Shown one piece after another: positions 19,266 through 27,959 of a stretch of 64,000 nucleotides of DNA; position 1 is the stretch's first letter; every line of letters begins with the position of its first letter. Location: positions 3,968,001-4,032,000 of the forward strand of contig NZ_CP063785.1 in the NCBI RefSeq assembly GCF_025860405.1, given 5' to 3'. Below the pieces are notes generated by a model, which was not told the origin of the DNA, searched no databases, and was given only the letters and a program-made list of their open reading frames with translations. This stretch comes from Tolypothrix sp. PCC 7712 (GTDB taxonomy: Bacteria; Cyanobacteriota; Cyanobacteriia; Cyanobacteriales; Nostocaceae). The translations under genes and the position numbers were made by a program.

Positions 19266-19652
19266 CTACCCAAAATCGCCATTATATAATGGCACATCAT
19301 AAAATTTAAACTTTTGGTCTACTGTTATTATCGTTAAACCTTCTACCAAAGCCTGAGCAATTAACATCCTATCAAAAGGATCTCTATGATGCATTGGCAA
19401 ATCAGCTACCTTGATTCCATGTACTAATGTCATAGACAAAACTTCAAACCGACTAAAGCGCAAAGCCTCCTCCAAATTACTAGGAACAATTAACTTTCCT
19501 AAAGATTGTTTAATCGAAATCTCCCAAGCACTAATTGCACTGACAAAAATTAAATTCTTAGGATTAGTAATTACCTCTCGTACCTGATTGGAAAGCTTAG
19601 AATCATTTTCTAAAAACCATAACAAAATATGAGTATCTAACAGAAAACTCAT
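19266..19652 (-). CDS. PIN-domain ribonuclease toxin (VapC-like)
   Basis: Type II toxin of the PIN fold (128 aa), expected to cleave RNA with Mg2+. Acidic active-site positions are visible: LLDTHILLW (Asp6), AISAWEISIK (Glu), HHRDPFDRMLIAQA (Asp) and TIITVDQKF (Asp). Its start codon overlaps the antitoxin stop codon by one base (TAATG), giving tight translational coupling in the usual antitoxin-toxin order. Confidence 0.92.
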   Translation of the reverse strand: MSFLLDTHILLWFLENDSKLSNQVREVITNPKNLIFVSAISAWEISIKQSLGKLIVPSNLEEALRFSRFEVLSMTLVHGIKVADLPMHHRDPFDRMLIAQALVEGLTIITVDQKFKFYDVPLYNGDFG

Positions 19653-19933
19653 TACTCATCCCCATAGAAAGTAGCAATCACCTCTTCTGAAGTCTCATCA
19701 AAATCATCAGCAATCTTAACTTTACCCTGCCAAAAACCTGCAACCCTTGGCTCTAAGGCATCATTTAAACCAACCTTAGCAACCGTAGGTTTTTCTTCTG
19801 AAGATAAAGGCAAAACTTTTGCCAAAGGGACACCTTGATGAGTTAGCGTAACTTCAACATGATTTTGGATATCTGATAATAAATCAGCCAAATTATCAGA
19901 TAAATAAGCAATATCAAAAGTTTTTGCTGACAT
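19652..19933 (-). CDS. Phd/YefM-type antitoxin
   Basis: A 93-aa antitoxin partner of the PIN toxin directly downstream. The N-terminal part (FDIAYLSDNLADLLSDIQNHVEVTLTHQGVPLAKVLPL) has the Phd/YefM arrangement, which normally binds operator DNA. The C-terminal half (FWQGKVKIADDFDETSEEVI) is the acidic toxin-wrapping tail seen with VapC partners. Antitoxin-first order and a 1-nt overlap support autoregulated co-expression. Confidence 0.88.
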   Translation of the reverse strand: MSAKTFDIAYLSDNLADLLSDIQNHVEVTLTHQGVPLAKVLPLSSEEKPTVAKVGLNDALEPRVAGFWQGKVKIADDFDETSEEVIATFYGDE

Positions 19934-20191
19934 TCTTGCTTATGTCCTACTAAATTACAAGCATTATAGCTAACGAAATCTGCCATCAATCAATATTTGG
20001 TCAAAGCTTTGCGAAAACCACCTTCTCCTCTGGTTTTAGGCACTTTTCGCGAACACCTTGATAAATGTGCAATTACCTTAACATCTCATGAATGAAGGAA
20101 GATGAGGAAGCACGGGAGAAATAACAAACACCAAATGCCAAACCCTAAATACCCATTCCCGTTAATATAAAATTGACGCGATAGTAGTAAA

Positions 20192-20992
20192 ATGCATAGT
20201 TTTATTCCCCCAGAACGGTTTTTTCCCTACCTCAGTTGGACTGACATTGAGGCGATGTCAGATAAGGAAAATGTGGTAATTATTCAACCAGTAGGGGCTA
20301 TTGAACAACATGGCCCTCATCTACCGTTAATTGTCGATGCGGCGATTGGTATGGGGGTGCTGGGAAAGGCGCTAACAAAGCTTGACTCTAGTATTCCTGC
20401 TTATGCTTTACCTAGTCTTTATTACGGTAAATCTAATGAACACTGGCACTTTCCGGGGACAATTACCCTGAGTACGGAAACCCTGACAGCTACAATTATG
20501 GAATTAGGCGACAGTATTTACCGTGCTGGGTTTAGAAAATTAGTGTTGATGAACTCCCACGGGGGACAGCCGCAGGTGATGCAAATGGCTGCGCGGGATT
20601 TACACGTGAAGTATGGAGACTTGGCTGTATTTCCGTTATTTACTTGGCGTGTGCCTCATATTACTAAAGAATTACTGACTCCGAAGGAAGCCGCGCAAGG
20701 TATGCACGCCGGAGATGCTGAAACTAGCCTGATGTTGGCACTTTTACCAGAACAGGTGAAGCTAGACAAAGCCGTTGCTGAGTATCCACCAGCACAGCCA
20801 AAAGATAGTTTGCTCAGTTGGGAAGGGAAGCTACCTGTGGCTTGGGTAACGAAAGATATCAGTAAAAGTGGTGTGATTGGTGATGCGACAACAGCAACTA
20901 AAGAAAAAGGCGATCGCATTCTCGAATCTGTTTCTGATGGTTGGGTGCAAGTTATTCGCGAAATTTATCACTTTCGTCCACCCCAGAGTTAA
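20192..20992 (+). CDS. Creatininase family amidohydrolase
   Basis: Metal-dependent amidohydrolase of the creatininase superfamily (266 aa). Metal and catalytic positions are visible: VGAIEQHGPHLPLIVDAAIG (Glu, His, Asp), NSHGGQPQVMQ (His) and GMHAGDAETSLML (Glu). The family includes creatinine amidohydrolase, formamidopyrimidine amide hydrolases and MftE-type peptidases. Creatinine itself is an unlikely substrate in a cyanobacterium, and no neighbour hints at another. Complete in length. Confidence 0.88.
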   Translation: MHSFIPPERFFPYLSWTDIEAMSDKENVVIIQPVGAIEQHGPHLPLIVDAAIGMGVLGKALTKLDSSIPAYALPSLYYGKSNEHWHFPGTITLSTETLTATIMELGDSIYRAGFRKLVLMNSHGGQPQVMQMAARDLHVKYGDLAVFPLFTWRVPHITKELLTPKEAAQGMHAGDAETSLMLALLPEQVKLDKAVAEYPPAQPKDSLLSWEGKLPVAWVTKDISKSGVIGDATTATKEKGDRILESVSDGWVQVIREIYHFRPPQS

Positions 20993-20999
20993 GGGATTG

Positions 21000-21113
21000 G
21001 CGACTGGGGACTGGGGACTGGGGACTGGGGATTAGGGGACAAGGGGACTAAGAGAAAATCACAATTGACTTTTGACTTTTGACTTTTGACTTTTGACTTT
21101 TGACTTTTGACTT
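21000..21113. repeat. STRR arrays (GGGGACT then GACTTTT)
   Basis: GGGGACT units at about 21005-21045 and seven GACTTTT heptamers at about 21066-21113, the latter ending 1-2 nt before the ArsR-type gene's stop codon. Confidence 0.85.
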
Positions 21114-21114
21114 C

Positions 21115-21468
21115 CTAGGAGACTTTTGAGGCTGTTTGTTTATTAGCTGAGGCGCAAATATTTAATGGTTGCGCCGATCGCAATACTGCATCTAGCAATC
21201 CCGGAAACAACGCTTCTAAATCCTCACGCCGCAACCTGTTGATGTGCTGGGTTCCTTCTTTATGAGTTAATACAACTCCCGACTCCCGTAAAATTTTGAA
21301 GTGATTTGACATTGTCGATTTGGCGATCGCAAAATCAAACCCCGCACAGCATTGCTGTCCCTGCGTTGCTAACAAGCGCACAATCTCTAGCCGCACTGGA
21401 TCGCCCAAGGCATATAACACTCCCGCTAACGAAATATCTTTTCGATCTGGATGATACAAAAATCTCAT
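21115..21468 (-). CDS. ArsR-type winged-helix regulator
   Basis: Small DNA-binding repressor-like protein (117 aa). The winged-helix part runs DPVRLEIVRLLATQG, then FAIAKSTMSNHFKILRESGVV as recognition helix, then THKEGTQHINRLRREDLE. Two adjacent cysteines (Cys40, Cys41 in GQQCCAGFD) lie between helices and could be redox or metal sensing, but no classic CxC metal motif is present. It is divergent from a thioredoxin gene, and the shared 83-nt spacer holds a perfect palindrome (21507-21521), the expected operator position. The MFS, SDR and GST genes beyond trxA may be in the same regulon; that is inference. Confidence 0.87.
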   Translation of the reverse strand: MRFLYHPDRKDISLAGVLYALGDPVRLEIVRLLATQGQQCCAGFDFAIAKSTMSNHFKILRESGVVLTHKEGTQHINRLRREDLEALFPGLLDAVLRSAQPLNICASANKQTASKVS

Positions 21469-21506
21469 TGTTGCACTATCTCATAAAATGACATATATTT
21501 TACTTA

Positions 21507-21521
21507 TTCGATAATATCGAA
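21507..21521. promoter_or_regulatory. Palindromic operator candidate TTCGATAATATCGAA
   Basis: Perfect 7-bp inverted repeat around one central base, in the spacer between the divergent ArsR-type and thioredoxin genes, 31 nt from the trxA start and 39 nt from the regulator start. Its position and symmetry fit a dimeric winged-helix repressor acting on both genes. Confidence 0.6.
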
Positions 21522-21551
21522 CAATAGAATTAAATACAGGAGGACAATTTT

Positions 21552-21878
21552 ATGTCATCCATTACGAATGTCACGGAAGCTACCTTTAAGCAAGAAGTCC
21601 TAGAAAGCCAAGTTCCGGTATTAGTTGACTTTTGGGCACCTTGGTGCGGGCCTTGCAGAATGGTTGCTCCCGTTGTAGACGAGTTAGCTACCGAATACGA
21701 CGGACAGGTGAAAGTGGTGAAACTGAACACAGATCAAAATCCCACCGTTGCCAGCCATTACGGAATTCGTAGTATACCTACACTCATGGTATTCAAGGCA
21801 GGCCGACAAGTCGATACGGTCGTGGGTGCCGTGCCTAAAACCACTTTAACCAAGACTCTATCACAGCATATTTCCTAA
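21552..21878 (+). CDS. trxA: Thioredoxin
   Basis: Cytoplasmic protein disulfide reductase (108 aa) with active site WCGPC (Cys32, Cys35) inside FWAPWCGPCRMVAP, the cis-Pro region RSIPTLMVFKAG, and normal thioredoxin length. Start supported by the Shine-Dalgarno AGGAGG about 10 nt upstream. It is divergent from an ArsR-type regulator with a palindrome between them, so it may be an inducible thioredoxin rather than the housekeeping one. Confidence 0.95.
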   Translation: MSSITNVTEATFKQEVLESQVPVLVDFWAPWCGPCRMVAPVVDELATEYDGQVKVVKLNTDQNPTVASHYGIRSIPTLMVFKAGRQVDTVVGAVPKTTLTKTLSQHIS

Positions 21879-21929
21879 AGTTAACTGCCTAGGGTGAGCT
21901 GTTTATATACCCATAAAGGCTAACTGTAG

Positions 21930-22137
21930 GGTATGGGGCATTGGGCATTGGGCATTGGGCATGGGTAATAGGTAATAGTAATTTCTCCTTGTCGCCTAGT
22001 CCCCAATCACCAGTCCCCAATCACCAGTCCCCACCAGTCCCCAATCCCCATTACCCCTTATCCCCAGAGGGGGCCCCGAGTTCCCCAATCCCCATTACCC
22101 CTTATCCCCAGAGGGGGCCCCGAGTTCCCCAATCACC
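21930..22137. repeat. STRR arrays with two tandem GGGGCCCC-type units
   Basis: GGGCATT units (21931-21965), CCCCAGT/CCCCAAT units, then two tandem copies of the longer conserved unit (reverse orientation of the one at 8460) ending directly at the ATG of the MFS gene. No Shine-Dalgarno remains before that ATG. Confidence 0.85.
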
Positions 22138-23433
22138 ATGTCTTTAATCTCATACTTAGCGCGTCGTTCGGTGCACTATGGCTGGTTTGTTGCGGGTTTA
22201 ACATTTTTAGCTTTGTTAGTAGCCGCAGGAATTCGTTCTGCACCAGGAGTTTTGATCGTACCTTTGGAGCAGGAATTTGGCTGGAGTAGAGCTACTATAT
22301 CTTTGGCAATTTCCCTCAACTTAGTACTCTATGGACTGATTGGCCCTTTTGCTGCCACATTCATGGAGCGTATAGGGGTTCGCCGGACAATGGTATTGGC
22401 ACTAACTGCGATCGCAATTGGTGTTGGCTTAACCACTTTCATGTCAACTTCTTGGCAATTAGTTTTGCTGTGGGGAATTATTGTTGGTAGTGGTAGCGGT
22501 GCGATCGCATTAGTCTTGGGTGCTGTTGTTGTCAATCGCTGGTTTTCGGAACGGCGGGGTTTGGTTTTGGGAGTTCTCACAGCCAGCACAGCCACCGGAC
22601 AACTAATATTTTTACCAATTTTAGCCTCTTTAATAGAGCGTTTTGGGTGGCGAGCTGCATCTGTTAGCCTAGCTGGGATTGCGCTTGTAATTACACCTGC
22701 GATCGCCTTATTCATGCGCGATCGCCCGGCGGAAATTGGTTTGCGGCCTTTTGGCGATCGCAGCAATACAGAGGAAGTCCTACCACCAAAAGTTAATTCT
22801 ATTGCTTCCACTCTCCGCAAACTCTGGCAAGGTGCAAAATCACTCGACTTTTGGCTGTTATTTGGTAGTTTTTTTATCTGTGGTGCTAGCACCAATGGAC
22901 TCATTGGCACCCATTTAATACCAGCTTGTATTGATCATGGTATCCCTGAAGTTAAAGCTGCGGGACTACTGGCGATTATGGGGATTTTTGACTTTTGCGG
23001 GACAACTATCTCCGGTTGGTGGTCTGATAAATATAATAATCGCTACTTACTTTGCTGGTACTACGGTTTACGTGGTCTATCTCTAATTTTCCTGCCATTT
23101 AGTTTTAACTTTTCATTCTACGGACTGTCAGTATTTGCAGTCTTCTACGGACTCGATTGGATTGCTACTGTTCCCCCAACTGTGCGTCTTGTCAGCAATA
23201 TCTTTGGCAAAGAGAATGTCGGTGTGATGTTCGGTTGGATTGTAGCGGGACATCAACTCGGTGCAGCTACAGCCGCCTTTGGTGCTGGAATGCTCAGAAC
23301 TTTATTAGGGAGCTATTTTCACGCTTTTATTTTGTCAGGGGTTCTCTGTTTAATAGCCGCAGTTCTAGTACTGCGAATTGGACAACATCCTACTAAAAAT
23401 AATTCAGTGTTGCTGATGGAAAATATAAATTAG
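22138..23433 (+). CDS. MFS transporter (OxlT/monocarboxylate-like)
   Basis: Major facilitator superfamily membrane protein (431 aa) with about 12 segments. It starts SLISYLARRSVHYGWFVAGLTFLALLVAAG and has the MFS loop motifs RIGVRRTMVLALT and SDKYNNRYLL between segments 2-3 and 8-9. VNRWFSERRGLVLGVLTASTATG resembles the oxalate:formate/monocarboxylate antiporter group. The start ATG abuts a GGGGCCCC-type repeat with no ribosome-binding site, so translation may be weak or leaderless. Substrate unknown. Confidence 0.88.
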   Translation: MSLISYLARRSVHYGWFVAGLTFLALLVAAGIRSAPGVLIVPLEQEFGWSRATISLAISLNLVLYGLIGPFAATFMERIGVRRTMVLALTAIAIGVGLTTFMSTSWQLVLLWGIIVGSGSGAIALVLGAVVVNRWFSERRGLVLGVLTASTATGQLIFLPILASLIERFGWRAASVSLAGIALVITPAIALFMRDRPAEIGLRPFGDRSNTEEVLPPKVNSIASTLRKLWQGAKSLDFWLLFGSFFICGASTNGLIGTHLIPACIDHGIPEVKAAGLLAIMGIFDFCGTTISGWWSDKYNNRYLLCWYYGLRGLSLIFLPFSFNFSFYGLSVFAVFYGLDWIATVPPTVRLVSNIFGKENVGVMFGWIVAGHQLGAATAAFGAGMLRTLLGSYFHAFILSGVLCLIAAVLVLRIGQHPTKNNSVLLMENIN

Positions 23434-23518
23434 GTTCACGCTCAAGGCTGAACTTCTAGTTACATTCAGCAACGCCAATTCACAACTATCAGTGCATTAT
23501 TAAAGGAGAATTGCACCT

Positions 23519-24208
23519 ATGGCAAATACAGCTTTGATAGTCGGTGCTGGTAGTGGGCTGAGTGCCTCGATCGCTCGTTTATTGGCTAAAGAAGGCTACC
23601 AAATAGCTTTAGCAGCTCGTCGCATTGAGAAACTTACACAGCTTACTAGTGAAATTGCAGCCGTCAGCTTTGCTGCTGATGCATCAAAACCAGAGGAAGT
23701 AAATCAGTTATTTATCGATGTCGAAAATAAACTGAGTACTCCTACAGTTGTTGTTTACAATCCTAGCTTTCGAGTTCGCGGGCCGCTGATTGATTTAGAT
23801 CCTGGCGAAGTTGCCAAAACCCTAGAGGTATCTGCCTATGGTGGCTTTTTAGTAGCCCAAGCTGCCGCTAAAAGAATGTTACAGCAAGGGAGTGGTGCCA
23901 TCTTCTTTACTGGAGCCTCAGCCAGCATTAAAGGTTACCCACAATCAGCACCCTTTGCAATGGGTAAATTTGCCCTGCGGGGTTTAGCTCAAAGCATCGC
24001 CAGAGAACTTGCACCTAAGAATATTCATGTAGCGCATTTTGTGATTGATGGTGCCATCCGTTCCGCAGAACGCTTAGATCCAGCAGACAATCCTGATAGC
24101 ACCCTCGATCCAGATGCGATCGCGCAAACTTATCTCAACATTCTCAATCAACCCCGTAGCGCCTGGACTTGGGAAGTTGAACTACGCCCTTGGGTTGAGC
24201 GTTTTTAA
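23519..24208 (+). CDS. SDR-family protein with altered YxxxK motif
   Basis: Short-chain dehydrogenase-like protein (229 aa). The Rossmann nucleotide-binding motif is ALIVGAGSGLSASIARLL and the Arg pair in ALAARRIEKL suggests NADP preference. The catalytic Ser region is FTGASASIKG, but the expected YxxxK reads FAMGK, with Phe in place of Tyr. It is therefore either a divergent SDR or one that uses another residue. A strong Shine-Dalgarno (AAAGGAGAA) precedes ATG 23519. It follows the MFS gene by 85 nt on the same strand. Confidence 0.85.
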   Translation: MANTALIVGAGSGLSASIARLLAKEGYQIALAARRIEKLTQLTSEIAAVSFAADASKPEEVNQLFIDVENKLSTPTVVVYNPSFRVRGPLIDLDPGEVAKTLEVSAYGGFLVAQAAAKRMLQQGSGAIFFTGASASIKGYPQSAPFAMGKFALRGLAQSIARELAPKNIHVAHFVIDGAIRSAERLDPADNPDSTLDPDAIAQTYLNILNQPRSAWTWEVELRPWVERF

Positions 24209-24385
24209 AGATGGGGAATGGAGAATGGGGATTGGGGAACTCGGGGCCCCCTCTGGGGATAAGGGGTAATGGGGATTGGGGACTGGGGACTGGGGACTGG
24301 GGACTGGGGAAAATCCCGATTACCAATTACCGATTACCAATTACCAATTACCAATTACCGATTACCAATTACCAATTACCCCATG
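24209..24385. repeat. STRR arrays with one GGGGCCCC-type unit
   Basis: One long conserved unit at about 24232-24276, GGGGACT units to 24308, then ACCAATT/ACCGATT heptamers to about 24383. An open frame across this is continuous with the GST gene but is repeat translation. Confidence 0.85.
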
Positions 24386-24419
24386 TCTAATACAAAATAC
24401 TAAAACAGGGAGAATACTA

Positions 24420-25118
24420 ATGATTGACCTTTATTACTGGACAACTCCTAACGGACATAAAATTACAATTTTCTTGGAAGAAATTGGACTACCTTATAAC
24501 ATTATTCCTGTAAATATTGGCGCAGGTGACCAATTTAAACCGGAGTTTTTACAAATTTCACCTAATAATCGGATTCCAGCAATTGTTGACCATGAACCTA
24601 CAAATGGCGGCGCACCGATTTCTGTTTTTGAATCTGGTGCAATTCTGTTGTATTTAGCAGAAAAAACCGGAAAATTAATCCCCCAAGATGTGCGGCAACG
24701 AGTTGAAGTTCTGCAATGGTTATTCTGGCAAATGGGCGGTTTAGGGCCTATGGCTGGACAGAACCACCACTTCAGCCAATACGCACCAGAAAAGATTGAC
24801 TATGCAATTAATCGCTATGTCAAAGAAACTGGACGTTTGTATGCAGTGCTTGATAAACGATTAGCTGATAGAGAATTTGTAGCAGGCGATTATTCCATAG
24901 CTGATATTGCAGCTTATCCTTGGATTGTGCCTTATGAACGCCAAAATCAAAAGTTAGAAGATTTTCCCAATTTACAGCGTTGGTTTGAGGCAATTAAGGC
25001 ACGCCCAGCCACAATTCGCGCTTATGAAAAAGCAGAAGCATTTAAAAATCAAGCACTAGATGTTGAGAAGTCGCGGGAGTTGTTATTTAATCAATCGTCG
25101 CAAACAATTCAGCGCTAA
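24420..25118 (+). CDS. Glutathione S-transferase (YfcG/Ure2p-like)
   Basis: Cytosolic GST-fold protein (232 aa) starting MIDLYYWTTPNGHKITIFLEEIG. The start is placed at 24420 because upstream in-frame codons come from STRR repeats. The N-terminal thioredoxin-like domain has the TPNGHK segment of YfcG/Ure2p-type GSTs and the cis-Pro region NNRIPAIVD, with VFESGAILLYLAEKTG as glutathione-binding end. The C-terminal helical domain is complete. Such enzymes often act as disulfide-bond reductases using glutathione. The SDR and MFS genes lie upstream on the same strand. Confidence 0.92.
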   Translation: MIDLYYWTTPNGHKITIFLEEIGLPYNIIPVNIGAGDQFKPEFLQISPNNRIPAIVDHEPTNGGAPISVFESGAILLYLAEKTGKLIPQDVRQRVEVLQWLFWQMGGLGPMAGQNHHFSQYAPEKIDYAINRYVKETGRLYAVLDKRLADREFVAGDYSIADIAAYPWIVPYERQNQKLEDFPNLQRWFEAIKARPATIRAYEKAEAFKNQALDVEKSRELLFNQSSQTIQR

Positions 25119-25202
25119 AAATTCTGGCTCGTAGCGGATTGGAAACACCTGGTGTAGACAAGATACAGCAGATTGCAAGTTGGTGAAATACAGATAATTG
25201 TC

Positions 25203-25272
25203 AGGGCAAGGCACTGCCTTGCCCTCTAGAATTTATTGATGTGTCGCAAACATTATTTGAATTGGTATTATT
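25203..25272. repeat. Palindromic intergenic repeat (copy 2, partial)
   Basis: Central palindrome GGGCAAGGCACTGCCTTGCCC followed by the conserved flank TCTAGAATTTATTGATGTG and the end AATTGGTATTA. Same family as 13692-13794 and 63087-63395. Confidence 0.8.
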
Positions 25273-25321
25273 TGTCCTTCAACAATTTTCAATCTGCTGT
25301 CTTTTTTACCCAAACCCTTAC

Positions 25322-26140
25322 CTATTTTCTATTTCGGGTGAATATATTATTATTTGTAGGTTGATTATTTTCAATTAAACTTTGAGCAATGACAGTGATA
25401 GTTTTTGTCCAAGGATGCTCTGGATAACGCATAGAGAAAATATCACTGCTAGCCAAATGAAACATTTCCTCACACACAGGTAAAATCCCAGCGACAGGAA
25501 CTTTATAAATATCTTGAACTTGTTGTTTTAAAGATGGAGTATTTAAGCTAGGTAATACTTTATTCATTACTAATAGCATTTTAGGAACTTCTAATTTACG
25601 TGCTACATCAATGGTTACTGCTGTTCCTTGATAGTCTTGTTTATCGGGACGTAAAATTACTAGCAATATATCTGAAATAATCACCGAAAGTAGAGTTTCT
25701 TCGTTAATGCCAGGATGAGTATCAATAAATAGATAATCTAACTGTAAACGCTGCATGAGTTGGCGAAATCCATCGTTGAGTAAACGCGCATCATATCCTT
25801 CACGCAGAATTCGAGAGATTTCTCCAGTTTTAATGCTGGATGGAATTAGATAAATTTTGCCGCGATTATTGGTAAACCAACCTTTGCGTGTTGTAAATAC
25901 AGAACTGACATCATAAGTAGCAGCTTCAATTGCACAACGTCCCCATAAATAATCGTTGAGTGTATATTTGATTTTAGTTTCATCTAAACCAAAGGGGACG
26001 TGAATCCCAGGTGATTGAATATCTGTGTCTACGATTCCTACTCGCGCACCCCCACGCGCCAATACAGTTGCGAGGTTTGCAGTTACGTTAGATTTACCTG
26101 TACCACCACGAAATGAGTGAATAGAAATAATTTTTGCCAT
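25322..26140 (-). CDS. MinD/ParA-like ATPase
   Basis: Deviant Walker A ATPase (272 aa). The motif is SFRGGTGKSNVTANLA with both lysine-bearing features of the ParA/MinD class; the switch region VDTDIQSPGIHVPFGLDE and LDYLFIDTHPGINEETL (Walker B) are present. It lies 78 nt downstream of a HAMP-domain membrane protein on the same strand and is probably co-transcribed. It is not beside minC/minE or a ParB gene, so cell-division or plasmid partition roles are unlikely; it may act on or with the membrane sensor. The role is inference. Confidence 0.88.
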   Translation of the reverse strand: MAKIISIHSFRGGTGKSNVTANLATVLARGGARVGIVDTDIQSPGIHVPFGLDETKIKYTLNDYLWGRCAIEAATYDVSSVFTTRKGWFTNNRGKIYLIPSSIKTGEISRILREGYDARLLNDGFRQLMQRLQLDYLFIDTHPGINEETLLSVIISDILLVILRPDKQDYQGTAVTIDVARKLEVPKMLLVMNKVLPSLNTPSLKQQVQDIYKVPVAGILPVCEEMFHLASSDIFSMRYPEHPWTKTITVIAQSLIENNQPTNNNIFTRNRK

Positions 26141-26218
26141 TTTTTCGACTCCGATATTTAGTAATAAGAATTATCTTTGATGCTGTAGATTACAGTTCTC
26201 ACCTGTGTGGGTTAGGGC

Positions 26219-27301
26219 TTATTCTTCGGGATTTCCATATTGATTGCGAATCTCTTTTGCTGTTTGTTGCAATTTTTGGAAATAATCGCTCTCAGCAATT
26301 TCCTGAACTTCATTTATCCGTTTAGTGTTATCGATTTCTACACGCAATTGCTGTAACTGTGCGGATAATTGTTGTTCGCGATCGCAAACTTCGCGTACCA
26401 TCTTCTGAAATACCCTTCCCAGTTGCCCTAGTTCGTCGGTACGTTGGGCAATTTCGGTGAGTCCTTGGCGTTCTAAATCTCGGACTTCAGTGGCGCTAAC
26501 GGTTTCGCGGCTAATTGTTTGGGCAAGTTGAGCCATTGGTTTTAAAGGTTGAATTACTCTCCACTTAAGTAAGTAGTTAATGGACACTATGACTAATGCA
26601 AAAATGCCAATGAATATGCTGATAAACAGGAAAAGTGCTTTGCGGGCGTTACCGAAGACTTCGCTAGCTGGAATATAAATAATCTGAGTACCAATAATTT
26701 GATTTAGCTTCCAGCCGTAACCGTTTTGAGTACCGTAGCGTTCGACGTGGCTTTTGGGTGCTTGCTCTGGGCTACCATGACACTTGAGACAGCTAGAACT
26801 GTTAACCACCAATGGTTGAGCCGTGTAAAATAACTGTTCTCCAGCTTGGGAGCGTAAATCCGACAGACTTTTTAAAGTGCGATCGCTCTCAAACCGCTCA
26901 ATTAATTTTGCCTCAAAGCGGTCAGCTTGGTCATTAAGATTCGTAGGATTCAGCGTCGCCTGTTTGTAAATCAAATCCTTATACTGCCAATTGGCTTTGA
27001 GATTATCAAAGACTCGTTTAGCGGCGATGCTGGGTACAGTTTCGGGGATAAATTCATTTTGCGGATCGGTAATTTGAGTAATTAGCGGCGCAATATCATT
27101 ACTAGTGTAACTTCTGACCGAGTTGACTATCTGTATTGCCATCTGTCCGCGTGCGTTCATCTCTCCTAAAGCTTTTTGTTCCAGTGCTTTAGATAACGCA
27201 AATCCACCCAGCCCAATTCCCGCAATAAAAATGAGCGTGAGTAGCAGCGTAAATTGAGATGCAAGTTTAAAACGTCCCAGCATTTTCGCAAATTCCATCA
27301 A
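26219..27301 (-). CDS. DUF3365/Tll0287-like membrane sensor with CxxCH and HAMP
   Basis: Membrane protein (360 aa). The order is membrane segment (about 17-37), extracytoplasmic DUF3365-type domain with a heme-c attachment motif CLKCH (Cys171, Cys174, His175), a second membrane segment (about 222-246), HAMP domain (about 246-315) and a C-terminal coiled coil. It has no kinase or cyclase output domain, so the signal is probably passed to a partner, for which the adjacent MinD/ParA-like ATPase is the obvious candidate. A heme-based redox or gas sensing role is inferred from the motif. Confidence 0.85.
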   Translation of the reverse strand: MMEFAKMLGRFKLASQFTLLLTLIFIAGIGLGGFALSKALEQKALGEMNARGQMAIQIVNSVRSYTSNDIAPLITQITDPQNEFIPETVPSIAAKRVFDNLKANWQYKDLIYKQATLNPTNLNDQADRFEAKLIERFESDRTLKSLSDLRSQAGEQLFYTAQPLVVNSSSCLKCHGSPEQAPKSHVERYGTQNGYGWKLNQIIGTQIIYIPASEVFGNARKALFLFISIFIGIFALVIVSINYLLKWRVIQPLKPMAQLAQTISRETVSATEVRDLERQGLTEIAQRTDELGQLGRVFQKMVREVCDREQQLSAQLQQLRVEIDNTKRINEVQEIAESDYFQKLQQTAKEIRNQYGNPEE

Positions 27302-27687
27302 CGGTCTCTCTTATTCATATATCTGAGAACCATTCACTCGATCAGATTTTCCAGCATTCTGCAACAAGTCTTTATTCGCACTGGGGTAAAGGGAAAAGGT
27401 GTTGAGCCGCTTTCCGCCTAGTGGGAACGCAACCATGAGAGCAGTTGCTTCACCACTTCCCTCATCTTTCGATATCCAACTTTAGTTGGAGACAGTTTGA
27501 TTGAGATCCATCTTTTTGCAATCCGAACTTTCTTCCGATTACGTTCCTTGGCTAAATTCCCTACTATGAACACATGAAGCGAAACGAAAAGCGCAGCGAA
27601 AACAAACCAAGATAAAACAAATTATAACCTGGTTAAAGCAAGCTGCTAAATCTTAAAACATTACACAATTAACAAGGAAGAAAAATT
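27302..27687. other. Leader region before the bacteriocin-like array
   Basis: 386 nt between divergent genes, expected to hold promoters for both. It contains a short hairpin ATCCAACTTTAGTTGGAG near 27474 and, close to the first peptide gene, ATAACCTGGTT, which matches the left arm of the hairpin found between the peptide genes. The Shine-Dalgarno of copy 1 is AAGGAAG. Confidence 0.5.
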
Positions 27688-27945
27688 ATGTCTAACGAAA
27701 TCAAAAACATCGCTGCTATTGAACTTTCTGAAGATGAATTAGATAACGTTGCTGGTGGTGTTGGTGAATTTGTTCTCAGTGGTGGTCAAAATCTAGGACT
27801 ATTTACTGGTGCTAGCTTCCAACAAAAAAATCTCACAGTTGCTCAACAAACAATCGCAGGCCCTGGCGGTGCTGGTACTACTACCTTAGTTAATGCTCAA
27901 GAAATTATCAGCAATTCTGGTCAAATACTAACTGTTGGTAATTAA
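27688..27945 (+). CDS. CTB-type bacteriocin-like precursor, copy 1
   Basis: 85-aa precursor with a 24-residue leader ending in Gly-Gly (IELSEDELDNVAGG), the signal cut by C39-peptidase ABC exporters. The 61-residue core (VGEFVLSGGQNLGLFTGA..., ending ILTVGN) is Gly/Gln/Thr-rich with no Cys, so lanthionine or disulfide bridges are excluded. It resembles what databases call CTB family bacteriocins of cyanobacteria (recalled, not searched). Copy 1 is the only one starting MSN rather than MSH. It belongs to the A type (Ala9). No exporter or maturation gene lies nearby. Confidence 0.87.
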   Translation: MSNEIKNIAAIELSEDELDNVAGGVGEFVLSGGQNLGLFTGASFQQKNLTVAQQTIAGPGGAGTTTLVNAQEIISNSGQILTVGN

Positions 27946-27959
27946 TTCTCATCATTAAC

